DNA of 24,868 nt from positions 1 through 24,868 of the forward strand of contig JBIOJM010000130.1 of NCBI GenBank assembly GCA_044450785.1. Direction: 5' to 3'. Below are positions 7,452 through 14,793 of the stretch, piece by piece. This DNA comes from JBIOJM01 sp044450785. Lineage in GTDB: Bacteria > Planctomycetota > Planctomycetia > Isosphaerales > Isosphaeraceae. Position 1 is the stretch's first letter, and each line of letters opens with the position of its first letter. The notes below the pieces were generated by a model that had not been told where the DNA came from, did not search any database, and saw only the letters and a program-made list of their open reading frames with translations. Made by a program: the position numbers and the translations under genes.

Positions 7452-8114
7452 ATGATGGAGCTGTTCCGCATAGAGGCGGAGAGCCACACCACGACGCTGT
7501 CGGCGGGCCTGCTGCAGCGCGTGGACATGCTCATGCAGGTTGCACAGCTCGGCGAGCCGGAGGTGGAGGCCTGGCAGTTCGGGCATGCCGCTGAAATCGA
7601 CATCCTGGTGGTAAAGCTGACAGTGATCAGGGAGGGCCAATCCCCGCCGCAGGATGGGCCCAAGCCATCCGCGGCGCCCCCATCCGGGCGGGAAAGCGCT
7701 GCTGCCCCTCCCGCCGCCATGTGTGAAAGTCAGGGTGAGGTGAGCTCTGTCGCTCTGGATCAGTTGGGAGAGAAGACACTCCCTCGATCGGTCATTTTGC
7801 CATCGCCTCCCGTTGTGGTGGGAGGAGACCAAGGCCAGCGGGGCGCCATGGCAGAGCCGGCCAGCCGCGACCGCGACCGAGACCGAGTTGTTCGTGTAAC
7901 GGCCGAGAGCTTGACGCGCCTGATGGGTCTGGCGGGCGAGGCCTTGGTGCAGACTCATCGGCTGCCGCCGCTGGTCGTCTCGTACAAGGACCGCGAGGAA
8001 GACCGGATCGGGGGGCTCGACGCCGGCGCCAACGCGTACCTCACCAAGAGCAGCTTCCACGACCAGACGTTTCTAACCACCGTGGCCGACCTGATCGGCG
8101 CCCCCCACGAGTGA
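7452..8114 (+). pseudogene. wspE: CheA/response-regulator hybrid (WspE-like), gutted remnant
   Basis: 220 codons remain of what is normally a hybrid kinase of more than 700 residues. The opening MMELFRIEAESHTTTLSAGLL is the first helix of the HPt domain, but it jumps to RVDMLMQVAQLGEPEVEAWQ, deleting the His-bearing helix. A Pro/Ala/Ser-rich linker follows. VRVTAESLTRLMGLAGEAL marks the start of the P3 dimerisation helix, and the sequence then jumps to the C-terminal end of a receiver (EEDRIGGLDAGANAYLTKSSF). The ATPase and CheW-like domains and the receiver Asp are absent. The native start may have been GTG at 7426, overlapping the wspD stop as GTGA; that frame hits TGA at 7453-7455, and one extra T in the run at 7447-7449 would join it to MMEL. 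Confidence 0.8.
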
Positions 8115-8432
8115 CCTCGCTCATCCAGAATCACAAAATGACAGAAACTGTCGCAAAGGAACCCTCCAGCAGACAGCAAAGAGGGAATGTGATTGATATC
8201 GCGAAGTCTATTCGACGCTATGTCAATCCTGTCAAGAAGATCATTTTGCAACTCCAGATTTTAAGCTTTCTCGAATTGTCCGATGCATCGACCGTCTTGG
8301 CGAGCAGCTCGTCTCCGGCTTCGGAACGGTCGGGCAGCGGTCAAAGGGTGCAATTCTCCTCTTGAAGGCTTTGATCGCGGGCTTTTGGGAGTGAGTTAAA
8401 TCTCCCGCGCCTGTTTTAAGCCGCGAGCCTAC
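8115..8432 (+). other. Non-coding gap within the wsp-like cluster
   Basis: No recognisable gene lies between the wspE remnant and the next regulator fragment. An 84-codon frame (8111-8365) overlaps the wspE stop but matches nothing I know. The stretch around 8130-8280 is visibly less GC-rich than its surroundings and includes a small dyad, GACAG-AAA-CTGTC. Confidence 0.45.
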
Positions 8433-8501
8433 GTGCGAGTTGGAATCGTCTACGACGTCATTGCGCGCCATAGGATGTTGCTGGACCTTCGGCGATCTTG
8501 A
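8433..8501 (+). pseudogene. Second CheB/WspF-like start fragment
   Basis: From a GTG at 8433, 22 codons read VRVGIVYDVIARHRM... before TGA. The first nine residues resemble the MRIGIVNDV opening of the wspF remnant at 8711, and the DNA of the two openings agrees at 20 of 26 positions. It appears to be the stump of another receiver or a duplicated copy of the same gene. No ribosome-binding site is evident. Confidence 0.4.
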
Positions 8502-8710
8502 GCGGTACTGAGCATCGATGGAGCCGTCGGTGCTTCAAGTACCAGATCGGTCCGGGACTTAGTTGGCGGTGGAAGTCGGGCCGCGATGCTACAATAGAAG
8601 GCCGATGGGGCCGATGGGGGCTTGACCAATCGCGGCTTGTATGCCTCGACGTTTCTCTCATAAAGTGACCGGGCCAAATCAGTGGGCCACGGGAGTCGAA
8701 ATCACTCAGC

Positions 8711-8980
8711 ATGAGAATCGGGATCGTCAACGACGTGGCCTCGGCACGGGAGGCATTGCGCCCGGTGGTGCTGTCAACGTGTGAGCATGAGGTCGCCTGG
8801 ACGGCGAACGATGGCGCCGAGGCGGTCGTGCTGGCGCGCCGGGACGTGCCCGATCTGATCCTGATGGACCTGTTCATGCCGGGGACCGACGGGGTCGAGG
8901 CAACGCGGCGGATCATGGGCGAGTCGCCCTGCGCGATCCTGGTGGTCACCGCTCGGATCAAACCCGGTCCGAAGTGGTAA
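8711..8980 (+). pseudogene. wspF: CheB/WspF-like receiver, truncated before the methylesterase
   Basis: 89 codons encode the N-terminal two-thirds of a response-regulator receiver. The acidic start (IVNDV) is present, as are the phosphoacceptor Asp53 in DLILMDLFMPGTDGVEA and the switch Thr80 in AILVVTA. Similarity ends there; a foreign RIKPGPKW tail and a TAA follow. The conserved receiver Lys, the linker and the whole CheB methylesterase domain (Ser-His-Asp triad) are missing. In the Wsp arrangement wspF is followed by wspR, a GGDEF diguanylate cyclase, but here an aldo/keto reductase starts 33 nt later. A stand-alone single-domain regulator is unlikely because helix 4, strand 5 and helix 5 are incomplete. 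Confidence 0.75.
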
Positions 8981-9013
8981 AGCGATCAAATCTTTGATAG
9001 AGGAAGACGGCTC

Positions 9014-9934
9014 ATGACCACGACCACGATCACACATGCTACTCATTGCGGCGGCACCGAGGTTCCTGATCCACCGATTCCGCGTCGTTCGCTGGGTCAA
9101 ACGGGCTCTTACGTGACGCAATTTGCCCTGGGAGGCGAAGGTGTGCTTCGCACCCACGGCCGGATGGCCGAGGCCGTCGCCGTGATCCACCGCGCGCTCG
9201 ACCAAGGGGTAAACTACTGTGATACTGCCCCGGCGTACGCCGGCAGCCTCGACTACTACGGCGCCGCACTGTGCGAGCGCCGCCGCCAGGTTTTCCTCGC
9301 CTCCAAGACTCACGACCGCACGCGTGACGGATCGCTCCGGCTCCTCGACGAGAGCCTCGAGCGGCTGCGCACCGACCACCTGGACCTCTGGCAACTGCAC
9401 GACCTGCGCACGTCCAGTGATTTGAAGGCGATCTTCAGCCGCGGCGGCGCGCTCGAGGCACTCCTTCAGGCGCGCGAGGAAGGGCGTGTCCGGTTCCTGG
9501 GCCTTACCGGGCATCACGACCCGGCCATCCTGCTCGAAGCGATGCGCCGATTCGACTTCGATACCGTGCTCGTGGCGCTGAATGCGGCCGATACTCACCG
9601 CCTGTCATTTGTCCGGACCGTGCTGCTCGAGGCCGGCCGGCGCGGCATGGGTGTCATCGGCATGAAAGTCTATGCCGCGGGCGCTCTTCTGCACGGGGGA
9701 TCAATTCCGCTCACTCCGGGCGAGGCCATGGGTTATGTCCTGAGCCTCGCCGGGGTCTCGACCGTGATCATCGGCTGCTCCAGCCCGGCCGAAGTCGACG
9801 AGAATGCCCGCATCGCCCGTACGTTTCAGCCCTTCGATGAACCAGCGATGCGCGGCCTCGAAGAACGTACCCATGCCCGCGCCGGCGTCTTCACTGCGTA
9901 CAAGAAAGTTGATCGAGCGAGCCCGGCGAGTTAG
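9014..9934 (+). CDS. Aldo/keto reductase
   Basis: A 306-residue NAD(P)H-dependent oxidoreductase with a TIM barrel. The catalytic tetrad is visible: Asp70 and Tyr75 (NYCDTAPAY), Lys98 (LASKTHDR) and His129 (DLWQLHDL). C-terminal cofactor-binding elements include VSTVIIGCSSPAEVDEN near residues 250-266. Family members reduce aldehydes and ketones or oxidise sugars and alcohols; the substrate here is unknown. An AGAGGAAG sequence about 10 nt upstream supports the ATG. It opens a block of plus-strand genes that continues to 17224, starting 33 nt after the truncated wspF, so transcription may enter from the old wsp promoter. Confidence 0.9.
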   Translation: MTTTTITHATHCGGTEVPDPPIPRRSLGQTGSYVTQFALGGEGVLRTHGRMAEAVAVIHRALDQGVNYCDTAPAYAGSLDYYGAALCERRRQVFLASKTHDRTRDGSLRLLDESLERLRTDHLDLWQLHDLRTSSDLKAIFSRGGALEALLQAREEGRVRFLGLTGHHDPAILLEAMRRFDFDTVLVALNAADTHRLSFVRTVLLEAGRRGMGVIGMKVYAAGALLHGGSIPLTPGEAMGYVLSLAGVSTVIIGCSSPAEVDENARIARTFQPFDEPAMRGLEERTHARAGVFTAYKKVDRASPAS

Positions 9935-9935
9935 A

Positions 9936-9980
9936 CTCGCGCCCATGGCCGATGCGTTCACGGCGCGTGATGGGCGCGGG
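9936..9980. repeat. Hairpin-forming inverted repeat after the aldo/keto reductase
   Basis: CGCGCCCAT (9938-9946) and ATGGGCGCG (9970-9978) are perfect 9-nt reverse complements with a 23-nt spacer. The pairing extends outward by a T-G wobble and a C-G pair to 9936/9980. It begins just after the TAG stop of the reductase, and no T-run follows. It may be an attenuator or RNA-stabilising hairpin between the reductase and cupin genes. Confidence 0.45.
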
Positions 9981-10021
9981 GAATCAGTTCATCTTCGGTC
10001 CTTGCTTGTTTGGTCCCGACC

Positions 10022-10903
10022 ATGCCAACGCCAACCGAGCCGACCTGGGCTGTCACCGACCGCCGCGAAGTGATTCAGCGCCCCGAAGGGACCGGGCTCA
10101 CGGTGCTGATGCCGGGGGTCGTGCTACTTCCGCTTGTCGGCGCGCACAACGGCGCGCGAAACCTGTTCACGGGCTTGTTGACCCTGGCGCCCAAGGCTTC
10201 GCATCCGCTGTACACCCGGCTGTTCGCTGAGGCGTTGGTACTGATGGAGGGCGAGGTGGCGGTCGACGTCGAGGATCGCCGTTATCGACTCGGGTTGCTG
10301 GACGCCGTCGCCGTTCCTGCACGCCTCCCGCGCCGGATTGTGAACCTTTCAACCAACCGTTCTGCCGTGATTCACGTCGCAATGGCCTCGGCGGCCCCTG
10401 ATCAGCGCTGGGTGAACGGTCGGTTCACGCCGGCCGAGCAGCCCCCGGATGCAACCGGTCACACGGGGGCCGAGCGTCTGTGCCGCAACAACCCCGCGGC
10501 ACGGTTCGAGCTCGCGCCGCGGTCTCTCTTCCAGGACCTCTTCAGCGCCGAGCTTGGCGCGCAGGGAATCTGTGGCGGCTACGGCGTCTTCGAGCCCGGT
10601 GCGCGTCTGCCTTGCCATCGCCATGAGTTCGACGAGTCGATCACCATCGTGCAGGGGACGGCGACTTGCATTGTCGAGGGGCGGTGCTACGAGCTCTCTG
10701 ACAACGCCACCGCGCTGGTACCCCAAGGCCGCTGCCACTACTTCATCAACCTGACGCTCGAATCGATGGCCATGATCTGGGTCTATGCCGGCGACAGGCC
10801 CGACCGCATCGTCATGGACGAGACATTCTGTCATCCCGAGAAGGTCAAGGGGAACCAGCGGGACCGTGGTTCGCTTTCGGACAACGCCCGCAAGAAGGCT
10901 TGA
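10022..10903 (+). CDS. Bicupin (two cupin domains)
   Basis: 293 residues from the ATG at 10022; a TTG four codons earlier is possible, and neither has a good ribosome-binding site. The first cupin (about residues 50-118) keeps the fold (LVLMEGEVAVDVEDRRYRL) but not a full metal triad. The second (about 180-260) has His199, His201 and Glu205 in CHRHEFDESITI and His239 in GRCHYF, a complete cupin metal site. The architecture resembles ureidoglycine/oxalate-type bicupins and sugar-isomerase-like cupins, but the substrate cannot be assigned. It lies 87 nt after the aldo/keto reductase and 29 nt before the next gene. Confidence 0.8.
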   Translation: MPTPTEPTWAVTDRREVIQRPEGTGLTVLMPGVVLLPLVGAHNGARNLFTGLLTLAPKASHPLYTRLFAEALVLMEGEVAVDVEDRRYRLGLLDAVAVPARLPRRIVNLSTNRSAVIHVAMASAAPDQRWVNGRFTPAEQPPDATGHTGAERLCRNNPAARFELAPRSLFQDLFSAELGAQGICGGYGVFEPGARLPCHRHEFDESITIVQGTATCIVEGRCYELSDNATALVPQGRCHYFINLTLESMAMIWVYAGDRPDRIVMDETFCHPEKVKGNQRDRGSLSDNARKKA

Positions 10904-10932
10904 GTCGACCGACCATCCAGGCAAGGGACAAA

Positions 10933-13326
10933 ATGCAGACCAATCAACGACCCGTGTTCGGTTCCTCCCGTGGCTACATGGGAACGTTGCTCGCGTGGCT
11001 CATGGCGGCGCTGGTCCCTGGCGTGGTTGTCGCCGGTCCGGCTCGCACCGGTGAACAGATTTACCGGCAGCAATGTGCCTCATGCCATGGAGCTTCTGGA
11101 GAAGGCACGGACGACCATTACCCGGTTCCGCTTGTGGGCAACCGGTCGGTGGCCAGGCTGGCGAGTTTGATCGCCAAGACGATGCCCGAGGATGCTCCTG
11201 GAGAGTGCGTGGGCGAGGATGCCGAAAAGGTTGCCGCCTTCATTTACGAGGCGTTTTACTCGAAGACCGCGCAAGCCCGCAATCGATTTCGAGCGCCCCG
11301 GATCGAGATTTCTCGTTTGACTGTTCACCAGTATCGCAACGCGGTCGCCGACCTGATCGGCAGTTTCCGCACCCCGGGCCGTTGGGATCTGGAGCGGGGT
11401 TTGAAGGCTGAGTACAGCAGCAGCAGGGGCAGGCGACGGCGGGACGGTAACGGTGGTGGCGGCTCCTTGAATCGAATCGACTCCGAGATCCGTTTCGATT
11501 TTGGAACGGACAGCCCGATTCCTGAACAGAAGGCGCTCAAGGATGTCTCCAAGCGGTGGCAAAGGATACCCGTGCTCTTTGTGCCCTTGGCGTCCTTCAG
11601 GCCGTTCTCGCAGGAATTCAGGGCCACCTGGCAGGGGTCACTCTTCGCTCCGGAGACGGGCGAATACGAATTTCTCATCAAGACGGAAAATGCCGTGCGG
11701 CTGTTGATCAACGATAAGGTTCGGCCGCTGATCGACGCCTTGGTGAAGTCGGGCAATGACACCGAGTATCGCGCGTCAATTTACCTGCTGGGCGGGCGTG
11801 CCTATCCGCTACGACTGGAGTTGTCTCGGTCCAAGGAAAAGACGTCATCGATCGCGCTCGAATGGAAACTACCACGGCGGGCCTTCGAGGTGATACCGCG
11901 GCGGAACCTTTCGCCGAGCTCAGTGCCGGAATCATTCGTCTTGAAGACTCCCTTCCCGCCGGACGATCGGAGCGCCGGCTACGAGCGCGGCACGTCGGTA
12001 TCCAAGGCCTGGGATCAGGCCACGACGGATGCGGCCATCGAGGTGGCCGGCTACGTCGTCACCCACAAGAAGGAGCTAGCCGGAGTTGCGGACGATGCCG
12101 CCGACCGCGAGGCGAAACTCCGCGAGTTCTGTCAGCGATTCGCCGAGCGGGCATTCCGGCGGCCGCTCTCGGCCGAGCAACAGGCGTTCTTCATCGATCG
12201 GCAGTTCAAGGGCGCCCGGGATCTGGAAACGGCCCTGAAGCGGACCATGCTTCTGGTACTCAAATCGCCCCGGTTCCTCTACCGTGAAATTGGCGGCGGC
12301 AAACTGGACGGTTATGACGTGGCGTCTCGGATCTCCTTCGGGCTCTGGGACTCGCTGCCCGACTCACCGCTCCTGGAGGCTGCTGCAGCCGGCCGGCTCG
12401 CGACTCGCGAGCAGGTAGCCCGCCAGGCCGAACGCATGGTTTCCGACCTGCGTACCCGTTCAAAGCTCCGCGAGTTCTTCCTGCAATGGCTCAAGGTCGA
12501 TCCAGTCCCTGACATCGCCAAAGATCCCCAACGGTTTCCCCGGTTCAATGAGGGTATCGTCTCCGATCTCCGGACTTCGCTTGATCTGTTCTTGGAGGAC
12601 GTGATCGGGAGCGAGGCCTCGGATTACCGCCAGCTCTTGCGCGCGGATTATGTTTATCTGAACGGCCGCCTGGCGCAGTTCTACGGCGCCGACTTATCCT
12701 CGGATGCACCGTTCCAGAAGGTCTACCTGGAACCGCGCGAGCGAGCCGGGTTGCTCACTCACCCCTACTTGATGGCGAGTTTTGCCTACACCGCAACGAG
12801 CTCGCCGATCCATCGGGGGGTTTTCATTGCGCGGAGCGTGCTCGGCCGGGTGCTCCGGCCGCCGCCCGAAGCCGTCGCCCCGCTGGCGCCCGATCTCCAC
12901 CCGGACCTGACAACGCGCCAGCGAGTGACGCTGCAGACCAAACTCGAATCGTGCCAGTCGTGTCACGGCATGATCAATCCCCTCGGATTTACCCTGGAGC
13001 ATTTCGATGCCGTCGGTCGATACCGAAACGAGGAGAAAGGGCAGTCGATCGACACGGCGGGGTCCTACGAAACCCGCGCGGGTGAGGTGGTAAAGTTCGA
13101 CGGCGTTCGTGATATCGCGGCGTTCCTGGCCAGTAGCGAAGAGGCGCACAGCGCCTTCGTCCAGCAGTTGTTCCATCACCTGGTCAAGCAGCCGGTCCGT
13201 GCCTTCGGTTATAAGGAACTGTCGGACCTGAGGCGATTCTTCGCTGCGCACGAATTCAACATTCACAAGCTGATGGTGGAAATCATGGCGACGTCTGCTT
13301 TGACACCGCGGGGGGAAAAGTCGTAA
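10933..13326 (+). CDS. Cytochrome c / PA14-like / DUF1592-DUF1588-DUF1585 protein
   Basis: A 797-residue secreted multidomain protein. ATG 10933 is preferred over a TTG at 10900 because AAGGG lies about 5 nt before it. Order: signal or anchor helix (about 16-35), a c-type haem motif CASCH (Cys48-Cys51-His52), a DUF1587-type segment (ISRLTVHQYRNAVADLIG), a PA14-like sugar-binding module with GEYEFLIKTENAVRLLIND (about 235-325), then DUF1595/DUF1592/DUF1588 regions (RAFRRPLS; FLQWLKVD; SPIHRGVFIARSVLGR). A second CQSCHG (Cys674-Cys677-His678) leads into MINPLGFTLEHFDAVGRYR, and DUF1585 closes the protein. This architecture is a planctomycete hallmark, generally paired with DUF1552 as here. A role in periplasmic oxidation or polymer breakdown is proposed but unproven. 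Confidence 0.9.
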   Translation: MQTNQRPVFGSSRGYMGTLLAWLMAALVPGVVVAGPARTGEQIYRQQCASCHGASGEGTDDHYPVPLVGNRSVARLASLIAKTMPEDAPGECVGEDAEKVAAFIYEAFYSKTAQARNRFRAPRIEISRLTVHQYRNAVADLIGSFRTPGRWDLERGLKAEYSSSRGRRRRDGNGGGGSLNRIDSEIRFDFGTDSPIPEQKALKDVSKRWQRIPVLFVPLASFRPFSQEFRATWQGSLFAPETGEYEFLIKTENAVRLLINDKVRPLIDALVKSGNDTEYRASIYLLGGRAYPLRLELSRSKEKTSSIALEWKLPRRAFEVIPRRNLSPSSVPESFVLKTPFPPDDRSAGYERGTSVSKAWDQATTDAAIEVAGYVVTHKKELAGVADDAADREAKLREFCQRFAERAFRRPLSAEQQAFFIDRQFKGARDLETALKRTMLLVLKSPRFLYREIGGGKLDGYDVASRISFGLWDSLPDSPLLEAAAAGRLATREQVARQAERMVSDLRTRSKLREFFLQWLKVDPVPDIAKDPQRFPRFNEGIVSDLRTSLDLFLEDVIGSEASDYRQLLRADYVYLNGRLAQFYGADLSSDAPFQKVYLEPRERAGLLTHPYLMASFAYTATSSPIHRGVFIARSVLGRVLRPPPEAVAPLAPDLHPDLTTRQRVTLQTKLESCQSCHGMINPLGFTLEHFDAVGRYRNEEKGQSIDTAGSYETRAGEVVKFDGVRDIAAFLASSEEAHSAFVQQLFHHLVKQPVRAFGYKELSDLRRFFAAHEFNIHKLMVEIMATSALTPRGEKS

Positions 13327-13339
13327 ACTGAGGTAACAC

Positions 13340-13355
13340 CGGTGGTGAGCCACCG
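13340..13355. repeat. Small intercistronic hairpin
   Basis: CGGTGG and CCACCG form a perfect 6-bp stem around a TGAG loop, 13 nt after the stop of the DUF1592 gene. There is no T-tract, so read-through to the DUF1552 gene is expected. It could affect mRNA stability between the two cistrons. Confidence 0.35.
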
Positions 13356-13426
13356 AGCGGAACGCCACGCCTACCATCCCAAACCGACCCGCCTCCGTCT
13401 CGCCAGCTTCATTCCGGAGAAATGAC

Positions 13427-14746
13427 ATGACCCACCGAAGCAACCGGCGCGCGTTCATCCGCGATCTGGGTATTGGCGCGACGGCCCTTCCGTTCATCTT
13501 GAACCTGCCTAGCCTGGGCTTCGCAAATCAACAGCGGCGCAAGCAGCGGCTGGTCGTGATGTTCAGTCCCAACGGCGTTGTGCCCTCCGCGTTCTGGCCG
13601 GACGAGGAGGGGTCGTCGTTTCATTTCAAGGAAAGCTTGAAGCCGCTGGAGCCGTTTCGTGACCGCACGCTGATTCTCCACGGTGTCTGCGACCAAGTCC
13701 GCGGCGACGGCGATAACCACATGCGCGGCATGGGCTGTCTGTTAACGGGGATCGAGTTGTTCCCCGGAAACATTCAGGGTGGCTCCGACACTCCGGCGGG
13801 ATGGGCCAAAGGGCTCTCGATCGATCAGGAGATCAAGAACCACTTGCAAAGCAAGCCGGAAACGCGCACCCGGTTTGGGTCGCTGGAGTGGGGCGTGATG
13901 GTACCGGATCGCGCGGATACCTGGACACGCATGGTTTACGCGGGGCCGAACAAGCCCATCGCGCCGATCGACGATCCCTATCAGATGTTCGCCAAGCTGT
14001 ATGGTCGCATGAAGGATCAAGAAAGTTTGAAGAGTATCCTCGATGATCTGGAGGACGACCTTCACAAGGTGGGCTCGGTCGTCAGTACGGAAGACCGGCA
14101 ACTGCTGGAGGAGCATGCGACCTTCGTCCGCGAGATGGAGCGGGAGCTTCAGGACACTCGAAGCCGGGACATCGGCCATGCGGTTCCCGAGATCGAGCCG
14201 GGGGTGAAGCATGAGAACGCCAACATGCCCAAGACCAGCAAGATGCAAATCGACCTCATGGTCAACAGCTTCGCCGCGGACTTCGCCCGGGTGGCGACGC
14301 TGCAATACACCAATTCGGTCGGTGGGGCCAGGATGCGCTGGATCGGGGTGACGGAAGGCCACCATGAGCTGTCGCACAACCCGGACAGCGACAAGAAGTC
14401 CCAGGAGAGCCTGACCAAGATCAACAAATGGTATTGCGAGCAGATGGCCTATCTCGCGAAGCGGCTGGCGGAGACCCCCGAGCCGGGCGGTGGCGGCAGC
14501 CTGCTGGACAACACGCTGATCGTCTGGACCAATGAGTTGGGGAAGGGCAATTCCCACACCCTGAACGATATTCCCTTCGTGCTCGCCGGCAACGGCCTGG
14601 ATTTCCGCATGGGGCGCTCAATCAAGTACAAGAAGGTGCCCCACAACCGGCTCCTGCTGGCCCTGGCCAACGGCATGGGCCATCACATCGAGAAGTTCGG
14701 AAACCCGAACTTCTGCGGCGGTGGCGTACTCTCGGGTTTGACCTGA
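13427..14746 (+). CDS. DUF1552 family protein, Tat-exported
   Basis: A 439-residue protein of the DUF1552 family. The N-terminus carries a twin-arginine-type leader: SNRRAFIRDLGIGATALPFIL, with Arg7-Arg8. Family landmarks include VMFSPNGVVPSAFWP near residue 45, HMRGMGCLLTG near 100, GVTEGHHELSHNPD near 307 and TLIVWTNELGKGNSH near 363. GGAG 7-8 nt before the ATG supports the start. The gene follows the DUF1592 gene by 100 nt, the standard planctomycete pairing, and precedes the glycosidase by 47 nt. DUF1552 shares features with DUF1501/sulfatase-like proteins, but its reaction is unknown. Confidence 0.9.
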   Translation: MTHRSNRRAFIRDLGIGATALPFILNLPSLGFANQQRRKQRLVVMFSPNGVVPSAFWPDEEGSSFHFKESLKPLEPFRDRTLILHGVCDQVRGDGDNHMRGMGCLLTGIELFPGNIQGGSDTPAGWAKGLSIDQEIKNHLQSKPETRTRFGSLEWGVMVPDRADTWTRMVYAGPNKPIAPIDDPYQMFAKLYGRMKDQESLKSILDDLEDDLHKVGSVVSTEDRQLLEEHATFVREMERELQDTRSRDIGHAVPEIEPGVKHENANMPKTSKMQIDLMVNSFAADFARVATLQYTNSVGGARMRWIGVTEGHHELSHNPDSDKKSQESLTKINKWYCEQMAYLAKRLAETPEPGGGGSLLDNTLIVWTNELGKGNSHTLNDIPFVLAGNGLDFRMGRSIKYKKVPHNRLLLALANGMGHHIEKFGNPNFCGGGVLSGLT

Positions 14747-14793
14747 AGGCTGCCGTCGGACTGCCGTTGAGATCGATTGCGTAGAGGGGATCC

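Noticed and set aside
8111..8365. 84-codon ORF after the wspE remnant
   Set aside because: It overlaps the wspE stop, has no ribosome-binding site and matches no known family; kept only as a note in the gap.
5385..8980. Reading the wsp-like ORFs as a functional minimal signalling system
   Set aside because: Essential catalytic residues (SAM motif I, kinase His and ATPase, methylesterase) are missing from several genes at once, so decay is the simpler reading unless conservation says otherwise.
13742..14557. 271-codon minus-strand ORF opposite the DUF1552 gene
   Set aside because: Antisense to a clear family member with a Tat leader and a ribosome-binding site; no independent support.
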